DNA of 64,000 nt from Tigriopus japonicus (lineage: Eukaryota; Arthropoda; Copepoda; Harpacticoida; Harpacticidae). Below the pieces are notes generated by a model. The model was not told the origin of the DNA. It searched no databases and saw only the letters and a list, made by a program, of their open reading frames with translations. The position numbers and the translations under genes are program-made. The DNA is taken from the NCBI GenBank assembly GCA_010645155.1, contig CM021316.1:7691201-7755200 (forward strand), given 5' to 3'. Shown here one piece after another: positions 45,502 through 56,720 of this stretch (position 1 is its first letter; every line of letters starts with the position of its first letter).

Positions 45502-47568
45502 ATGTGGAACACTCTTAACGAGTATCTTCTTTTAACAATTTTGGACAAATTATCCCTGTCAGACTTGTTTCATGTAGCCTTGACTTGCAAATGGTGGTTT
45601 TGGACCTTCAAACAGGACATTTTATGGCGAAGAAGACTAATTCGAGACTATGGTATTGACACCATCCTTGGCCTTCCTCCTGGAATCAAATCGTGGAGAT
45701 CCCTCTATAAAAAGTGGTTTTGGCAAGCTCCTGTTTTGCTAGATCAGGACATAGAAATATGTGATCACAGCGAGGAGATCACTCACGTGTGTTTCTCGCC
45801 AGAAGGGGACATGTTTGCCACCGTCGGTTTCGATCTTCAGCTCTTTGTCTACAAGACCATTAACCCCGTTCACTCCATTTTCGAGGTAGATTTCAGTGTT
45901 TTTCATTGGACGTGCGCCCAACAATGTGAGTTTAATAGTAATGGACGGATGTTAATGGTCTCGGGTGCCAAAGCCACTGACCTATTAGGTCGAACTTTTG
46001 GCGAGATGGTCGTTTTTAGTGTGAAAGAAGAATTCGAGATCTGTGCCAGGATCACGAACAAACCTAGTGACGTGGTTGGGTGTTGGTACAACGACAACTA
46101 TCTCATCTCTGCTGACTTCAAGTGGTTGTCCAACTCTCATCGGGTCTCAACGAGTTTGCTCTGGTTGAATAAGATCACTCCTTTATGGTCAGAAAGAGCC
46201 CATGATTACACACTTTCTTGCATGAGAAGTTTATTCAAGTTCTATAATCCCAACGGGAGTTGTGTTCGCCATTTCTTGGTTTGCAACGTCCCTCCCCCAA
46301 AGAGGAATCGAAAACTGACCCAAGACGAACTTTTGAACGAGAATTTGGTCCGACAGATTTTGGCTCGAGAGTCAAGAGTTCTCTTCGAGCAAAGGATCCC
46401 AGTTCCACGAGAAATTCCAACTCTCCCTAAGGAGATTGATGACAAATATATCTCATTTATGAGAGGCCATACATTTGAGATCCATTCAGAATCTGACATT
46501 TCAACCCCTGGAATGTTTGAATATTCTCCCAAATACCGGGACAAAAGACAAATAGCATTCGATTTGGACGATACTTGGGTTTACGAGGGCAACGACGAAA
46601 ATTCCGATGATGAGGATGAAGATGATTGGGAGTACTTTGATGAGAAAGAGGCTGAGTTGGCTGAAAAAAGTAGACCAGAATATTTGAAGATCGATCGGGG
46701 GCATGAAGTCATTAATGAAAAAGAGAAGCTCTTGATATTTACAACTGGATCCTTGGTTCAAGTTCCCCATCAAGTGGGGATTAAAAAGATGTCTTGCGTG
46801 AGATTCAGAGAACACATGGATCTCTCTCAAAGTTCAAAGGACCACAAGGAGAATAGTGAAAGGTCATATTTTGGCTGTCAATTTCCTGCCTTTATGATTT
46901 AAGCCACTTTCCCCAGTAACGCTAAATTTATCCCTTACAAAGACAATGGCAAAATATGACCTTATTGAAACAGGAACCAAAGGGCCCTTCGACAAGGTCA
47001 TGAGTCAACAGCAGAGATGGACACCGTGGATTGGTCTGATTATCCGAATATATCGCATATGTTCGATCACATCGATGTGATCCTTGATTTTCCGGGTCGA
47101 GTAGTGGGTCTGGCCTCTTCACCAGATTCCAGATTTCTCTATGTCAGCTATCGCCCTTGGCCAAAAGACTTTGTCATCAAATCTTACCGAGATAATCCCC
47201 CGTTGGCATCTGAAGCGTTTTGTTCCGTGATTGACTTGGAATCGTTCGACGAGGTTGGAACTTTTGCCCGACCAATCCACCGATTCACCTCGAATAGCCG
47301 ACTCAAGACCATGGCCAACCCTGACGTGGGGAGAGATTTAATTGTCATGCCCTTGGGCACGGAACACGCTGGACTCTTTGATCGATTCTATGGAGTTCAG
47401 TTGGGGGAGTTTTCCCACTTGGACGTGATCAATCACGTGAGTCTTGAACCAACGCTCGGACAAATGGCCGTATCCGTTGGCGATGACATGAAGGTGCAAT
47501 TTTGGAAATCTCGTGAAATGATGGCCATGAAGCGAAGGACAACAACGACGTCGAAACCTCAAAACTGA
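45502..47568 (+). CDS. Fbxw5: F-box/WD-repeat protein, FBXW5 type
   Basis: Substrate adaptor of ubiquitin ligases: in animals FBXW5 works with SKP1-CUL1 and DDB1-CUL4. The N-terminal F-box is at about residues 1-45 (LNEYLLLTILDKLSLSDLFH ... RRLIRDYG). WD repeats follow (EEITHVCFSPEGDMFATVGF, then CEFNSNGRMLMVSGA). There is an acidic loop (about 365-385), then the FBXW5-type LLIFTTGSLVQVPHQVGIK. After an intron come VVGLASSPDSRFLYVSYRPW and the last WD repeat (VSLEPTLGQMAVSVGDDMK). Exon 1 starts at 45502 and ends at about 46790-46797. Exon 2 begins at about 46974 (TTATTGAAACAG) and ends at 47568. The best donor (TGC/GTGAGA, 46797) and the best acceptor differ in phase; a weaker donor at 46790 fits, so the exact junction is open. 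Total is about 625 residues. The stop is followed by AATAAA at 47744. Confidence 0.88.
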
Positions 47569-47743
47569 TTCCAGCGTTTCTCTTATCTAAAGACCGAAAT
47601 TCTTCTCTCCTCCAGAACAAAATTCTAGACCGAGAAGCCTATCAAATTAATTTCTTCCTGTTCTCATCACACTAATGACTGTGACTGACATCGAGATCGG
47701 AGAGACAGAATTGTAGTCCACACGTGGGCATAGTTTAAGAGCT

Positions 47744-47749
47744 AATAAA
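47744..47749 (+). terminator. FBXW5 polyadenylation signal
   Basis: AATAAA 176 bp after the stop, followed by a GT-rich downstream stretch (GTGCTCTGTTG, CTTGTGTATCCTTG). Good 3'-end configuration. Confidence 0.75.
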
Positions 47750-50749
47750 AATGTGCTCTGTTGATTATCTTGTGTATCCTTGTTTTCCTATCTGTGCTCA
47801 AGGATGCTTTGGCGGGAATAAAAAAGTGATCCATGTGTTGGAAGCCCACTGCAGGGACTCTTCTACGAGCAAGAAATGGTCATGGAAGCCGTGAACTCGA
47901 TGATGCTCTCCCTCTTTCTGGAGAATCCTTTCGTGACATTTGTCCTATTCGCCCGTGCATCATCAGGGTAAACTGGCACTCAAAGTAATGGCGACACTTG
48001 GCTATCTGCAATCCAAGAATTTATGGGGCTTTCAATCAATGACAAAGGGAACCACGTTTTGTTGTGGGTGACACGAATTCTATCCTCTACTTCAGATTCT
48101 TTTGGAAAGTAGGAGATAGATACCATTTAACTGATCTCGATGATTATTATTGCCAGCACTTCTGCAAACCTAAAAACGTATTGATGTCCCATTGGCGAGA
48201 AGTCGATTTTGTCACGTGTGAGGTCGTCGGAAAGGCTCTCTCACATGCTTGCTTGCTTGCTCTGTCAGCGGAAAGTGAGGACATATTTTATGGCAAAGCA
48301 TTGAAAACTTGACTGTTGGCAGAAGCACCCCGCAAACACGACATCAACACATCCACTCGTTCTTGGAATAGCCCTAGTGTTGCTATTATTATTCGCCGGA
48401 GCTTGGTACAAAAAGTCAGAAGATATGTCCTTAGATGGATGTTAGTTAAAGAAGCAAAAGATTGCTTCGTTTTTTTTGCCTTTTGAGTTAAAAGCTCACG
48501 TATCAAATTCATAACTTTCCTTGTAGAAGTCGCTATGAAAGATATCTAGACTATAGAGTCCTTTAAACGCAACCAGTGAAATGGAAAGCACCTGCAACCT
48601 TTGAGCTTTAATACGCAATTTTTTTGTTCTTACGTGTCCAATAAACATTGAGAAGTTCGAAAATAGGTCAAACGTTTGTGTCAGGGTGCAATATTTGGAG
48701 CTGTAATACTAAGGTGACCTCCCAGTCTTATGTACTGTGACCTCCCAGTCAGCTGCTCGTTAAAGGACCCAATAGTAGGTAGACTGGGCTTGATGCACGA
48801 TTTTTGGATTGCTGTAAAGTAATGAAAAGAAGATTTATCTCTTATGAGCATATGTTATATTAAAAGTTTTGTTGCTGGACAAACTTGTTCAAACTCCTGA
48901 TTTAATTAAGTTAGGCTAGGTATGTTGAGCGTTCTCTGTATACAAGTTTGTCACGAATTAGAGTCCCCGACCAAATCAAGAACCATTGGTGATATATTAC
49001 ATTTGTGACTAAATAGTACAAATAACAATTGAAGTTTTAGATATACTAAGGCAAGGTATTAATGGCATTGATTGACTCCTTATGAGGCTAAGAAATTTTT
49101 AGAAGTCCCATTGGAAGAACTAATATTGCCCAAATTCATTAGCCCACAAAAACAAGGGTGTACATCTATATTTTTAAAGTTATTTTGACCTTTAGTTTAC
49201 TTTATCATCTTCTTTTGACACAACTTGTCAAAGTTTTGGGGACTCTAAATTAAAACAACCCTAAACAAACATCGGCTGATTAAGAATCCTTTTTGGACTT
49301 GGGGTGATGAGGCGGTTCCAATGGTACCCAAACCATTTCTATTTACAAGTTGAAGGCTGCGAGTAACGCCCACTAAAACGCATTTTTGAGGGTGTAAAGG
49401 GGAAAAGCAAAATTTTCTTTCGTTGGCAGCACGTGTAATATTTAAACATTGTTGATTGATTTGCTCATTTTGAGTTTCTTGATCGACATGGCCTTTAGTA
49501 TTAAATTGAATTGTTACATCAATTCCTGGACTCTCGTTTTTGAAATAGTACATTGAATCGCAAAAATGCTCCCAGTTTTGAAGATTATGCAAATCCATTA
49601 GTTTTTCTGACCATCAATATTGTACCAAATGTTAGATTTTAATTGTGGTGGAAAAATGGTGGAATTTAATTAAGTCAAGCTTATGTTAAGTGAAAAAAGT
49701 CAATTCCATATTCCCCTTTTTAAAAAGCCTAAATTTAAAGAAATGACCCCTGTAGATGGCGTTAGTGTAACTTCAATTTCAAAATTTTATTTCCCGTTTG
49801 TAACGTTTATTTGAAAAAGCTCATAGGGACCAAATTGCTTAGACGAGGCTTTTACTTGTCTTGTTATTTATGTACCAAAAGTCGTTTTGGTATCTTTTTT
49901 GTCATAAATTATTGTTACAATCAAGGAAATCCAATTAGAGGCAACATTGTATATGTATATTTTGGCTTGTTCTGGCGCTTATCCACGGTATTCCTTCTAA
50001 AAATGCAACAAGTAAGATTTGATTCCTTTAAAAGATATTGGGGCTGGTGCTTTGCCTATGTTTGATTCCTGTCACGACGTGAGAATTTCTTTATTGACAA
50101 GTCATATCTTTACACTTACATGTGTTTTTCATAGTAACGAGGGCATAAAGGGACCACCCATAGAGAGAATGGTCATTGCCAAAATCGTCTTTTTGCTAAG
50201 TGACCGTTTATGGACCGAGATAGCTCTTTAGAGACTGTGGTCCACGATAGTATCACTTTTCAGGGCAAACAATCTGAAAGGCAGTTATTTGCACGCAAAA
50301 AAACAACAGATGCTTTTGTTGATATCCGAAGTAACGTACTGAGAAAACAATTTTCCCTTCAAATATTTTTTCATTTATTTTACCTGTAGCCCTCTTAGTG
50401 GGTTCGATTAAAGTTGATGCTGATTTTTTTTCGTTCTTCTTATATCTTCAGAGGCCTTTTTGTTAAGAAAATAGAAATTTGAGAGAAATATATATCATTT
50501 TTTTACCAATAATCTCATCGTTTATAAGCTAATTAAAGATGATGGCTGGAAATTCGATGAAATTCAAAAAGGTGTTCCTCCTGAATTCTACGTATTCAAC
50601 TCAAAAACAGTGACCATTATTGCATCATGAAAAGGTTTTTAATGTTGACCATTCCAAGTTAAATTTTGGACTACGATTTGTAAATATTTTCACATTTCCA
50701 AGGTTTTCAAAGGCTTTCAAACTTGTGGAACAACCCAGATGGTCATGTG
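47750..50749. other. Intergenic, one MITE, no gene recognised
   Basis: Contains the second copy of the GGTCCTTTAA MITE (48558-48768). An open frame of 82 codons at 48064-48312 (+) has no family features. The remainder is AT-rich with nothing recognisable. Confidence 0.5.
48558..48768 (+). mobile_element. MITE-like element, family copy 2
   Basis: 211-bp copy of the element at 4650-4842, with ends GTCCTTTAAACG and CGTTAAAGGAC. It shares the CAACCAGTGA subterminal motif, a GTGTCAG-type centre and TGTGACC..CAGTCAGCTG near the right end. An internal GTGACCTCCCAGTC is duplicated. It is diverged from copy 1, so the family is not very young. Confidence 0.8.
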
Positions 50750-51451
50750 CAGGGACAGGAAGTTTAGACAAATTAAACTGTCAAATTAAACGAAAAAAGA
50801 CGAATAGAATTGCCTGATTAGACGAAAAAAGACTAATAGAATTTCCTGATTAGACGAAAAAAGACTAATAGAATTGCCTGATTAGACGAAAAAAGACTAA
50901 TTGAATTGCCTGATTAAACGAAAAAAGACTAATAGCATTGCCTGATTAGACGAAAAAAGACTAATAGAATTGCCTGATTAGACGAAAAAAGACTAATAGA
51001 ATTGCCTGATTAGACGAAAAAAGACTAATAGAATTGCCTGATTAGACGAAAAAAGACTAATAGAATTGCCTGATTAGACGAAAAAAGACTAATTGAATTG
51101 CCTGATTAGACGAAAAAAGACTAATAGAATTGCCTGATTAGACGAAAAAAGACTAATAGAATTGACCGTATGTATTATATTTACTTTGCCATAAGCTTTG
51201 GCGTTGAACTTTCTTTGAAATTATTATTTGCTTGGAAAATTGAGAACAACGCTTAAAGAACTTGAAATGCAAGAAAATCCAAGTTTTTGGCCAATTAAAC
51301 GAGAAAAGCCGAATAAAATTGCCCGATTACATGAAAAAGACGAATAAAATCCAAATTAGACGAAAAAAATTTCGCGACGAATAGAGGTAAAAATGACGAA
51401 AAAAGATGAAAAAGGACGAATAAGTTTATCCGTCTAAAGTTCCTGTCCCTA
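50750..51451. mobile_element. Non-autonomous hAT-like transposon with internal minisatellite
   Basis: 702 bp flanked by identical 8-bp repeats GTCATGTG (50742-50749 and 51452-51459). The left end CAGGGACAGGAAGTTTAGAC matches the reverse complement of the right end, TAGGGACAGGAACTTTAGAC, and similarity continues for about 30 nt (..AT.AAACT). A YAGGG terminus and an 8-bp duplication are hallmarks of the hAT superfamily. There is no transposase frame. More than half of the interior is a 32-bp tandem array, and degenerate GACGAAaAAGA units continue to the right end. It depends on a hAT transposase elsewhere, if it is active at all. Confidence 0.88.
50785..51168 (+). repeat. Minisatellite, 12 copies of a 32-bp unit
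   Basis: 384 bp is exactly 12 units of the form ATTAGACGAAAAAAGACTAA + TAGAATTGCCTG. The first and last units are slightly variant and the middle ones almost identical, which indicates recent homogenisation or expansion. It lies wholly inside the hAT-like element. Confidence 0.95.
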
Positions 51452-51459
51452 GTCATGTG

Positions 51460-53085
51460 TAAGGCGCGGACAGGAATCACTGAATTGCACTGGACTGGGA
51501 GCATAGATATAAGCGCGAAGCGCCTAGATTCCCAACCTTGAAGGTCCCTCTATTGACGGATATTTGAAATTCGGTACCGAGATAGACTTAGTCGTTTCTT
51601 TCAAACTCAGTGAATCAGAACTCTAGCACAGACATACAGAGATATGACAAACTGAGGTAAATGGGTGCTTTGTTTTGAAGGAAAAGTCACAGTTTGTTGT
51701 TGTACTGCATTCAGTTACTGCTGAAAAACAAGTATGTCCAAACTAATTACTCAGAGCCATCTGCTTTTACAGCCACCAAACTTATTTCCACCTTCAAAAT
51801 GATTTGATAAGATATTTCAAGACAATATCTTACTTCCAAACGAGGGGTTTGGCAGAAGGACTATTATCATTTACATGTCAAATAATTGAATGCTAAGAGC
51901 AATTGTGTTTATTGCATAAATAAGCGATTAAAACCCCTAAGAAATATCAGAACTCAAATTTGGTATTTCAATATATGTCTGCAACATATAATTTATCCCA
52001 ATACAAATAAACATTTTCATGTGTGGAGCAAGTAAATTTGGACATACTAAGCTGAAAACTGGAAAAGTGGAAATTCAACAAGTTTCCCCAAATTCTGTGT
52101 CTTCTGCAAAAAGTAGTCTTTTAAGACCTGGTAGTATGTCGCATCTGGGGATATCTATGAACTTGAGATGTTGTGATCTTGCATGTATTGTGACTGAAGT
52201 GTAAAGTAAAAAAAGCGTTTTGAAAAAATACACATATCATGCCATCATATTGAACTAGCTGTATCTTTTCAAAAGCGAAAGAACATTGTCCTGTGTGTTT
52301 TAAAGCAATATATCATTAATTGAAGTCTTTAATTAATGGCTGGGCTTTTTGTTTCCATCCACGATGTTCAATCCCGGAAATTTGTTCAACATTCCTTTCA
52401 AGTGGTCACACTGAAGGCTATCCCTTTATTCCTCGGTTGCTCCATGGACAGGGTTGCCGTTTAAAAAACAGTTTAGCAACTTGGACAAATTAACCACCCA
52501 AAAAATTGTGATGTTGACGCACCATTTATAAATTCAATGCCAAGTGAATGTCTCCGATATCTAAGATTCTATTTGAAAATGCAACTTTGAACCTGTCTCT
52601 CATGGCACCAAAACGGCAACTTCAATGATTCCTTAGGAAACTCCGATTCTCATGTTAGTTGACATTTATCCCGGTAGAGAAGCAAATTCCAACCAGAAGC
52701 GTCTTTGATGGTCAACACCGCCATCTATTGATGGTTACTTTCAAATTTGAAACCGAGATGGACTTAGTCACAAACTACCCCCAGACTTCTCAATTCTAGC
52801 TAAGCAGGCAGACCGCCGTGACAGTGCGGAGATCCGTGACCTCTAGATGACGTAGGCTGTATTTTCTGAATTGACTCTGAGAATCGAACTTCAAAAAGGA
52901 TATTTGCGTTACAAACACGGTGGCGCACTCTATGACGTTCCTTATGAAACAATCATTTTTACCAATGTTGTTAGGTAATCCCTCATAGAAGGCGGTTTTG
53001 TCGACGTCAAAATTGAGATATCTCTATTTTATTTATCTATGACTTAGTCGATTTGAGCCCAGTGGGCTTGGTCAGGAACCACTGT
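51460..53085. other. Intergenic, short dispersed repeats, no gene
   Basis: Segments at about 51540-51595 and 52720-52775 are related (CTATTGA, then ACCGAGATAGACTTAGTC versus ACCGAGATGGACTTAGTC), suggesting two relics of one repeat. No coding sequence was recognised. Confidence 0.4.
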
Positions 53086-53090
53086 ACTTC

Positions 53091-53219
53091 AGGACGAATT
53101 TCAAAAATACACACTGGGTCCAATCATTGTACTAAAATGTGAGGTTTTTGCAACAAATCTATTGTTCCGTTTAATTTTCATTTTACTAAACCCAGTGTGT
53201 ATTTTGAAAGTAATCCTGG
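53091..53219. mobile_element. Inverted-repeat element (~129 bp)
   Basis: The left arm has TTTCAAAAATACACACTGGG and the right arm its reverse complement with one base fewer. The arms extend outward to CAGGA/TCCTG, about 30 bp each. The centre is AT-rich and non-coding. Likely a MITE or foldback relic next to the larger palindrome at 53325-53800. Confidence 0.7.
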
Positions 53220-53324
53220 CTTGAGCCATCCTTGGCTTGGTTGAGCATGCGCGCAATACCTGTTTTTCGGTTTCAACTTCAGAGTTGCGCCGCAAGGGTC
53301 CCTCGCAGGGTTGGGAGTCTCCCT

Positions 53325-53800
53325 CACTGGAAGTGTGGCCAAGCCGTCTCTGCTGGGAGGCTGACAAAAGGAGTCATGATCTCTTGTAGGAAAAAAGCAA
53401 TCACGTTCTTTTGCAAATAAGAACTTGCCTTGGTTGACTAAAATTTGTCTTTCTCAATTTTCAGCTAAAACAAACGGCGGCGTCAAAAGTTATGCTCTCT
53501 CAAAGTTCAGTGCAAATCCTACCGAGAATGCATGAACTAGTAGCCCTTCTGCGGTGATTGTTTTACCACAAAAGGGCGAGCTCATTCATTTTATGCTCTC
53601 TGCAGTACATAAGTTTGAGAGGGCATAACTTTTCACTCGGTGGTTCGATTGAGCTAAAAATTGAAATACGTCCTCTACTCAATACGTTCAAGCCAGGTCT
53701 GGTTTGCAACAAAACGCAATTGAATTAATCCTTCTGGAAATCATAATTCTCACCGTTAGCCTCCCACACCAGCAATTCAGTGCTTCTTGGCTCGGATAAG
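53325..53800. repeat. Large imperfect palindrome (foldback element)
   Basis: The two halves are reverse-complement related from the centre (about 53560) outward for about 230 bp each. Paired blocks from the centre outward: TAGCCCTTCTGCGGTGA with TACCACAAAAGGGCGAG; AAAAGTTATGCTCTCTCAAA with TTTGAGAGGGCATAACTTTT; AATTTTCAGCT with AGCTAAAAATT; TTTTGCAAA with TTTGCAAC; and GGGAGGCTGAC with GTTAGCCTCCC. Arms are roughly 65-75% matched by eye with indels. It is non-coding. Transcripts could fold into a long hairpin. A solo arm lies at 34676-34836. Confidence 0.7.
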
Positions 53801-54251
53801 GTTTCAAAATACAACTTTCAGCAAAAACGACATTTTTGTTGTTCTTGGTCAAAGTGAGCAGGTTCACCATGTTTCGCAACAAACTCCAACTTTTGGCGGG
53901 TTTTCAACCTTTTTCTATCAAAATCAGTTGAAAAGTGTTTGATCTGGATATTATTAAAGTCCTTTCAAATATACTATTCATTTTGGAATATTGGTGCACG
54001 GCAAGGCTGAGTCACAGTGAAACAGCGCGAAATGCACGCAGAAAAAAGATTGAAGGTGTGAAGCCCCCTGGCATATTTATTGGACTATCATGACTAGTTC
54101 ATTATCACAGATATTTATAGACTTTTGACTAGAACGCACAGGCCAATTAGTGATTGGCCTGGGATGCAACAGGTGTCCGAAATTTTGGGGCAAAACTTAA
54201 ATTCATAACTTACAATATTGTATTGTACCCAAAAAATTGAGCTTCTCATTT

Positions 54252-54404
54252 CACGAGAGGGGCTCGTTCTTCCCACCAGAGGGGCTCGTTCTTCCCACAA
54301 AAGAGGCTTGTTCGTCCCACGAGAGGGGCTCATTCGTCTCTCGAGAGGGGCTCGTTCGTCCCACGAGAGGGGCTCGTTCGTCCCACGAGAGGGGCTCGTT
54401 TGTC
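54252..54404 (+). repeat. Tandem array, 7 copies of a 22-bp GC-rich unit
   Basis: The unit is CACGAGAGGGGCTCGTTC + GTCC. Each unit contains the near-palindrome ACGAGAGGGGCTCGT. The array is much GC-richer than its surroundings. Because 22 is not a multiple of 3, open frames across it give peptide repeats every three units; these are artefacts of the repeat. Confidence 0.92.
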
Positions 54405-56289
54405 AATTTAAGTTCAAAAGCTGCATTCTAAACAAAATCAATAGCAACTTTTTAGCGACTTTTGTTAAATGCACAACAATTTATCGTGACAGAAACTGCA
54501 ACTTTGGATAAAAAAATAACATTTTTATTTAAATTTTTTTCAAAGTTTCATTTGCAACCCTGGTCTTGTGGTGTCGTTCAAGGATCATTTCTTCTATGTG
54601 TTCAATCTAGGATGGCTCTAATTGAGGGTAACCTTGGCACTGAATTGGATTCAGAAAACCTTAGGCATTACCCAAGTATCTTTGCTTTAATACGATAATT
54701 ATGAAAGCCTGGGAGTCTTATGGTTAAACACACTCTTTGTGGTCATCTCTTAGGCATAAATAAATGATACTGCTTTGATCAAAATTGCTATCAAACACTT
54801 TTTCAGTCATCTTGTAATATTTCAAATGCTTGCACCAAATGAGACTTCGAAAAAAAGCTTAAAAGAAAAACATTTGTGTAAATAAGACATGCACAAATCT
54901 ATTTCAAATCAGTTCCAGGTTTTCGTAAGTCTGTTTTTGCTCTTAGAATTGTACCATTCCAATGAGAAAATGTCGCAACCACTCTAACAAGTACTCTTAC
55001 CGACTGAGGTTAATTGTTTGATTGTTTGATCGGTAATAATGCTCTTATGAGAGGTTGCGACATGTTCCCCTAACAATGGAGGAAGAACATGTTTTTGGTT
55101 TGATTCAACACCAAAAGAAGGAAGTAAAATCTAGCGACCCTTACTAGAGATTGGCCAGGAACCCCTGAAAGGGGTGGACACGAACTCCGATTTTTGAAAA
55201 AATGGTATGAGGCCGAGGCCATATTTTGACACAATGTCATTTATTCCTTATTAACGAGTAAAACTGTTGAACATGCATCTTGAAAGCATTCAGGTTAACT
55301 TTTTGTGTTAATATTTATTGACTAATTGTTCTTTACCTTGATTTTAGAGGTCCCAGCACTCCTTTTACTCGTCTCATGAACTTTTGACATTCAGCTCTCC
55401 AAAGGATTTTAGTCCTCTTAACAATCAGGAAAATACATAGATGGAATCTTGCTTCACCCAATAGTCCAACTTTTGTGAAACAATGCTAAATAGAAGTATC
55501 TGTGGTGATATCTGGAGGGTTACTCCTCTCCCATCCTCATCAGCACCTCCACGACGCAGGAACCATTTCTATGGGAAAATGAAGGAATGAGAATAGTCTC
55601 ATTTTGAAACAAGATGGAGTCCAAGTCGGAGATGTTGTTGGCTATAACTATTGAATGGCACTTTTGACGGTTCTGGATCAGATCAGCCATCTGATCCTGA
55701 TTGGAATTGGAACAAAGGCAATCACGACGTCCTTGAGACAAAATAAGTGAAAAACATGAGGATTAAATCCTGGATTGTGGATTTGATTGAAAATGTTTCA
55801 AGTCTTGGGGCTCAAGAAGGTCAGGACCACGCAGGACTGGGGCTAAGGGTCCTTCAGGACCAGAGGATCATGTCTTTTCATTGCAGGGATAGGCTCTACG
55901 TGCTTGATAGGGTTTCATTGATCTTCTTAGTTCTTAGATCCCTTTGTCCAGGAATAACCAATCAAATTGAGTCAAAACATCCACACAATTCAATCTTGGT
56001 GCGAGCATTTCATTCTCAAGACTTTGAGAGGGTCCATGTAATCCGGGTTAGACTGTCAGATCACCAATTTGGGCTGACTGAGTCAGAAGGCAAATCAAAA
56101 TATTGAGCCCATCCACCATTGCTAGTAGCCACACCTGATATGTTTCAAAGTCATCTTAATTTGTTCTTCATTTGATCGAATTCTTGACACTGAGGACTTC
56201 TTCTTTCTTTGTTCCATGTGGACCTTAATGCGAACGCAGATTCCTCTTGGAAAGGAACCAAATTTACCCCACAAACTCTCCTCCGGATC

Positions 56290-56420
56290 AAAACGGGGAT
56301 TTTTATCACGCTCATCCATTAGACAACTTAAACAACCTAAGAATATCTTACCTGTCCTTGAATTATCCTGAACTAAAAGACACAACCATATAATAAAAGA
56401 AATTTGAGGATGGACCATCA
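56290..56420 (-). repeat. Dispersed repeat, copy B
   Basis: Minus-strand blocks GATAATTCAAGGACAGGTAA, ATATTCTTAG and TAATGGATGAGCGTGATAAA recur in copy C about 150 bp away in the opposite orientation, and more weakly in copy A at 800-960. The conceptual peptide core is DNSRTGKIFLG ... MDERDKNPRFD. It lies inside the 2.9-kb TIR element. Confidence 0.6.
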
Positions 56421-56529
56421 TTTATAGAACAATGCCAAGGTGACACAACCTAAAACAAACTTGATTTCATACAAAGTTTGGCATGTGTTAGTTAAGTTCA
56501 GGATAACACATGGATGGGTTCAACTGTAA

Positions 56530-56720
56530 GTTCAAAGATTTTAATAAGACGTTCAAATCGAATAATAGATAAGCCCGGAAAACCCCGCTATTTTGTTGTT
56601 GATAATTCAAGGAATGGTAAGATATTCTTAAGTTGTTCAAGGTTTGTAATGGATGAGCGTAAAGAAACTCCCCGTTTTGGTTCGTGGGAAAGTTTCTTCT
56701 TAATCCTTTTGCGCAAAAGA
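56530..56720 (+). repeat. Dispersed repeat, copy C
   Basis: Plus-strand counterpart of copy B. The peptide core VVDNSRNGKIFLSCSRFVMD is followed by ERKETPRFG. Copies B and C face each other and form a small inverted pair. The peptide conservation among three copies suggests the repeat derives from a coding sequence, but I do not recognise a domain. Confidence 0.6.

Noticed and set aside
48064..48312. 82-codon plus-strand frame after FBXW5
   Set aside because: Starts without a good ATG context and shows no domain; lies beyond the FBXW5 polyadenylation signal.
53232..53882. Similar peptides encoded by opposite-strand frames (RLTxxxMISxR)
   Set aside because: The similarity comes from the two arms of the foldback palindrome, not from paralogous genes.
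54115..54511. Open frames with RGLVRPTRGARSS-type peptide repeats
   Set aside because: They arise from the 22-bp tandem array read in rotating frames; no gene context.
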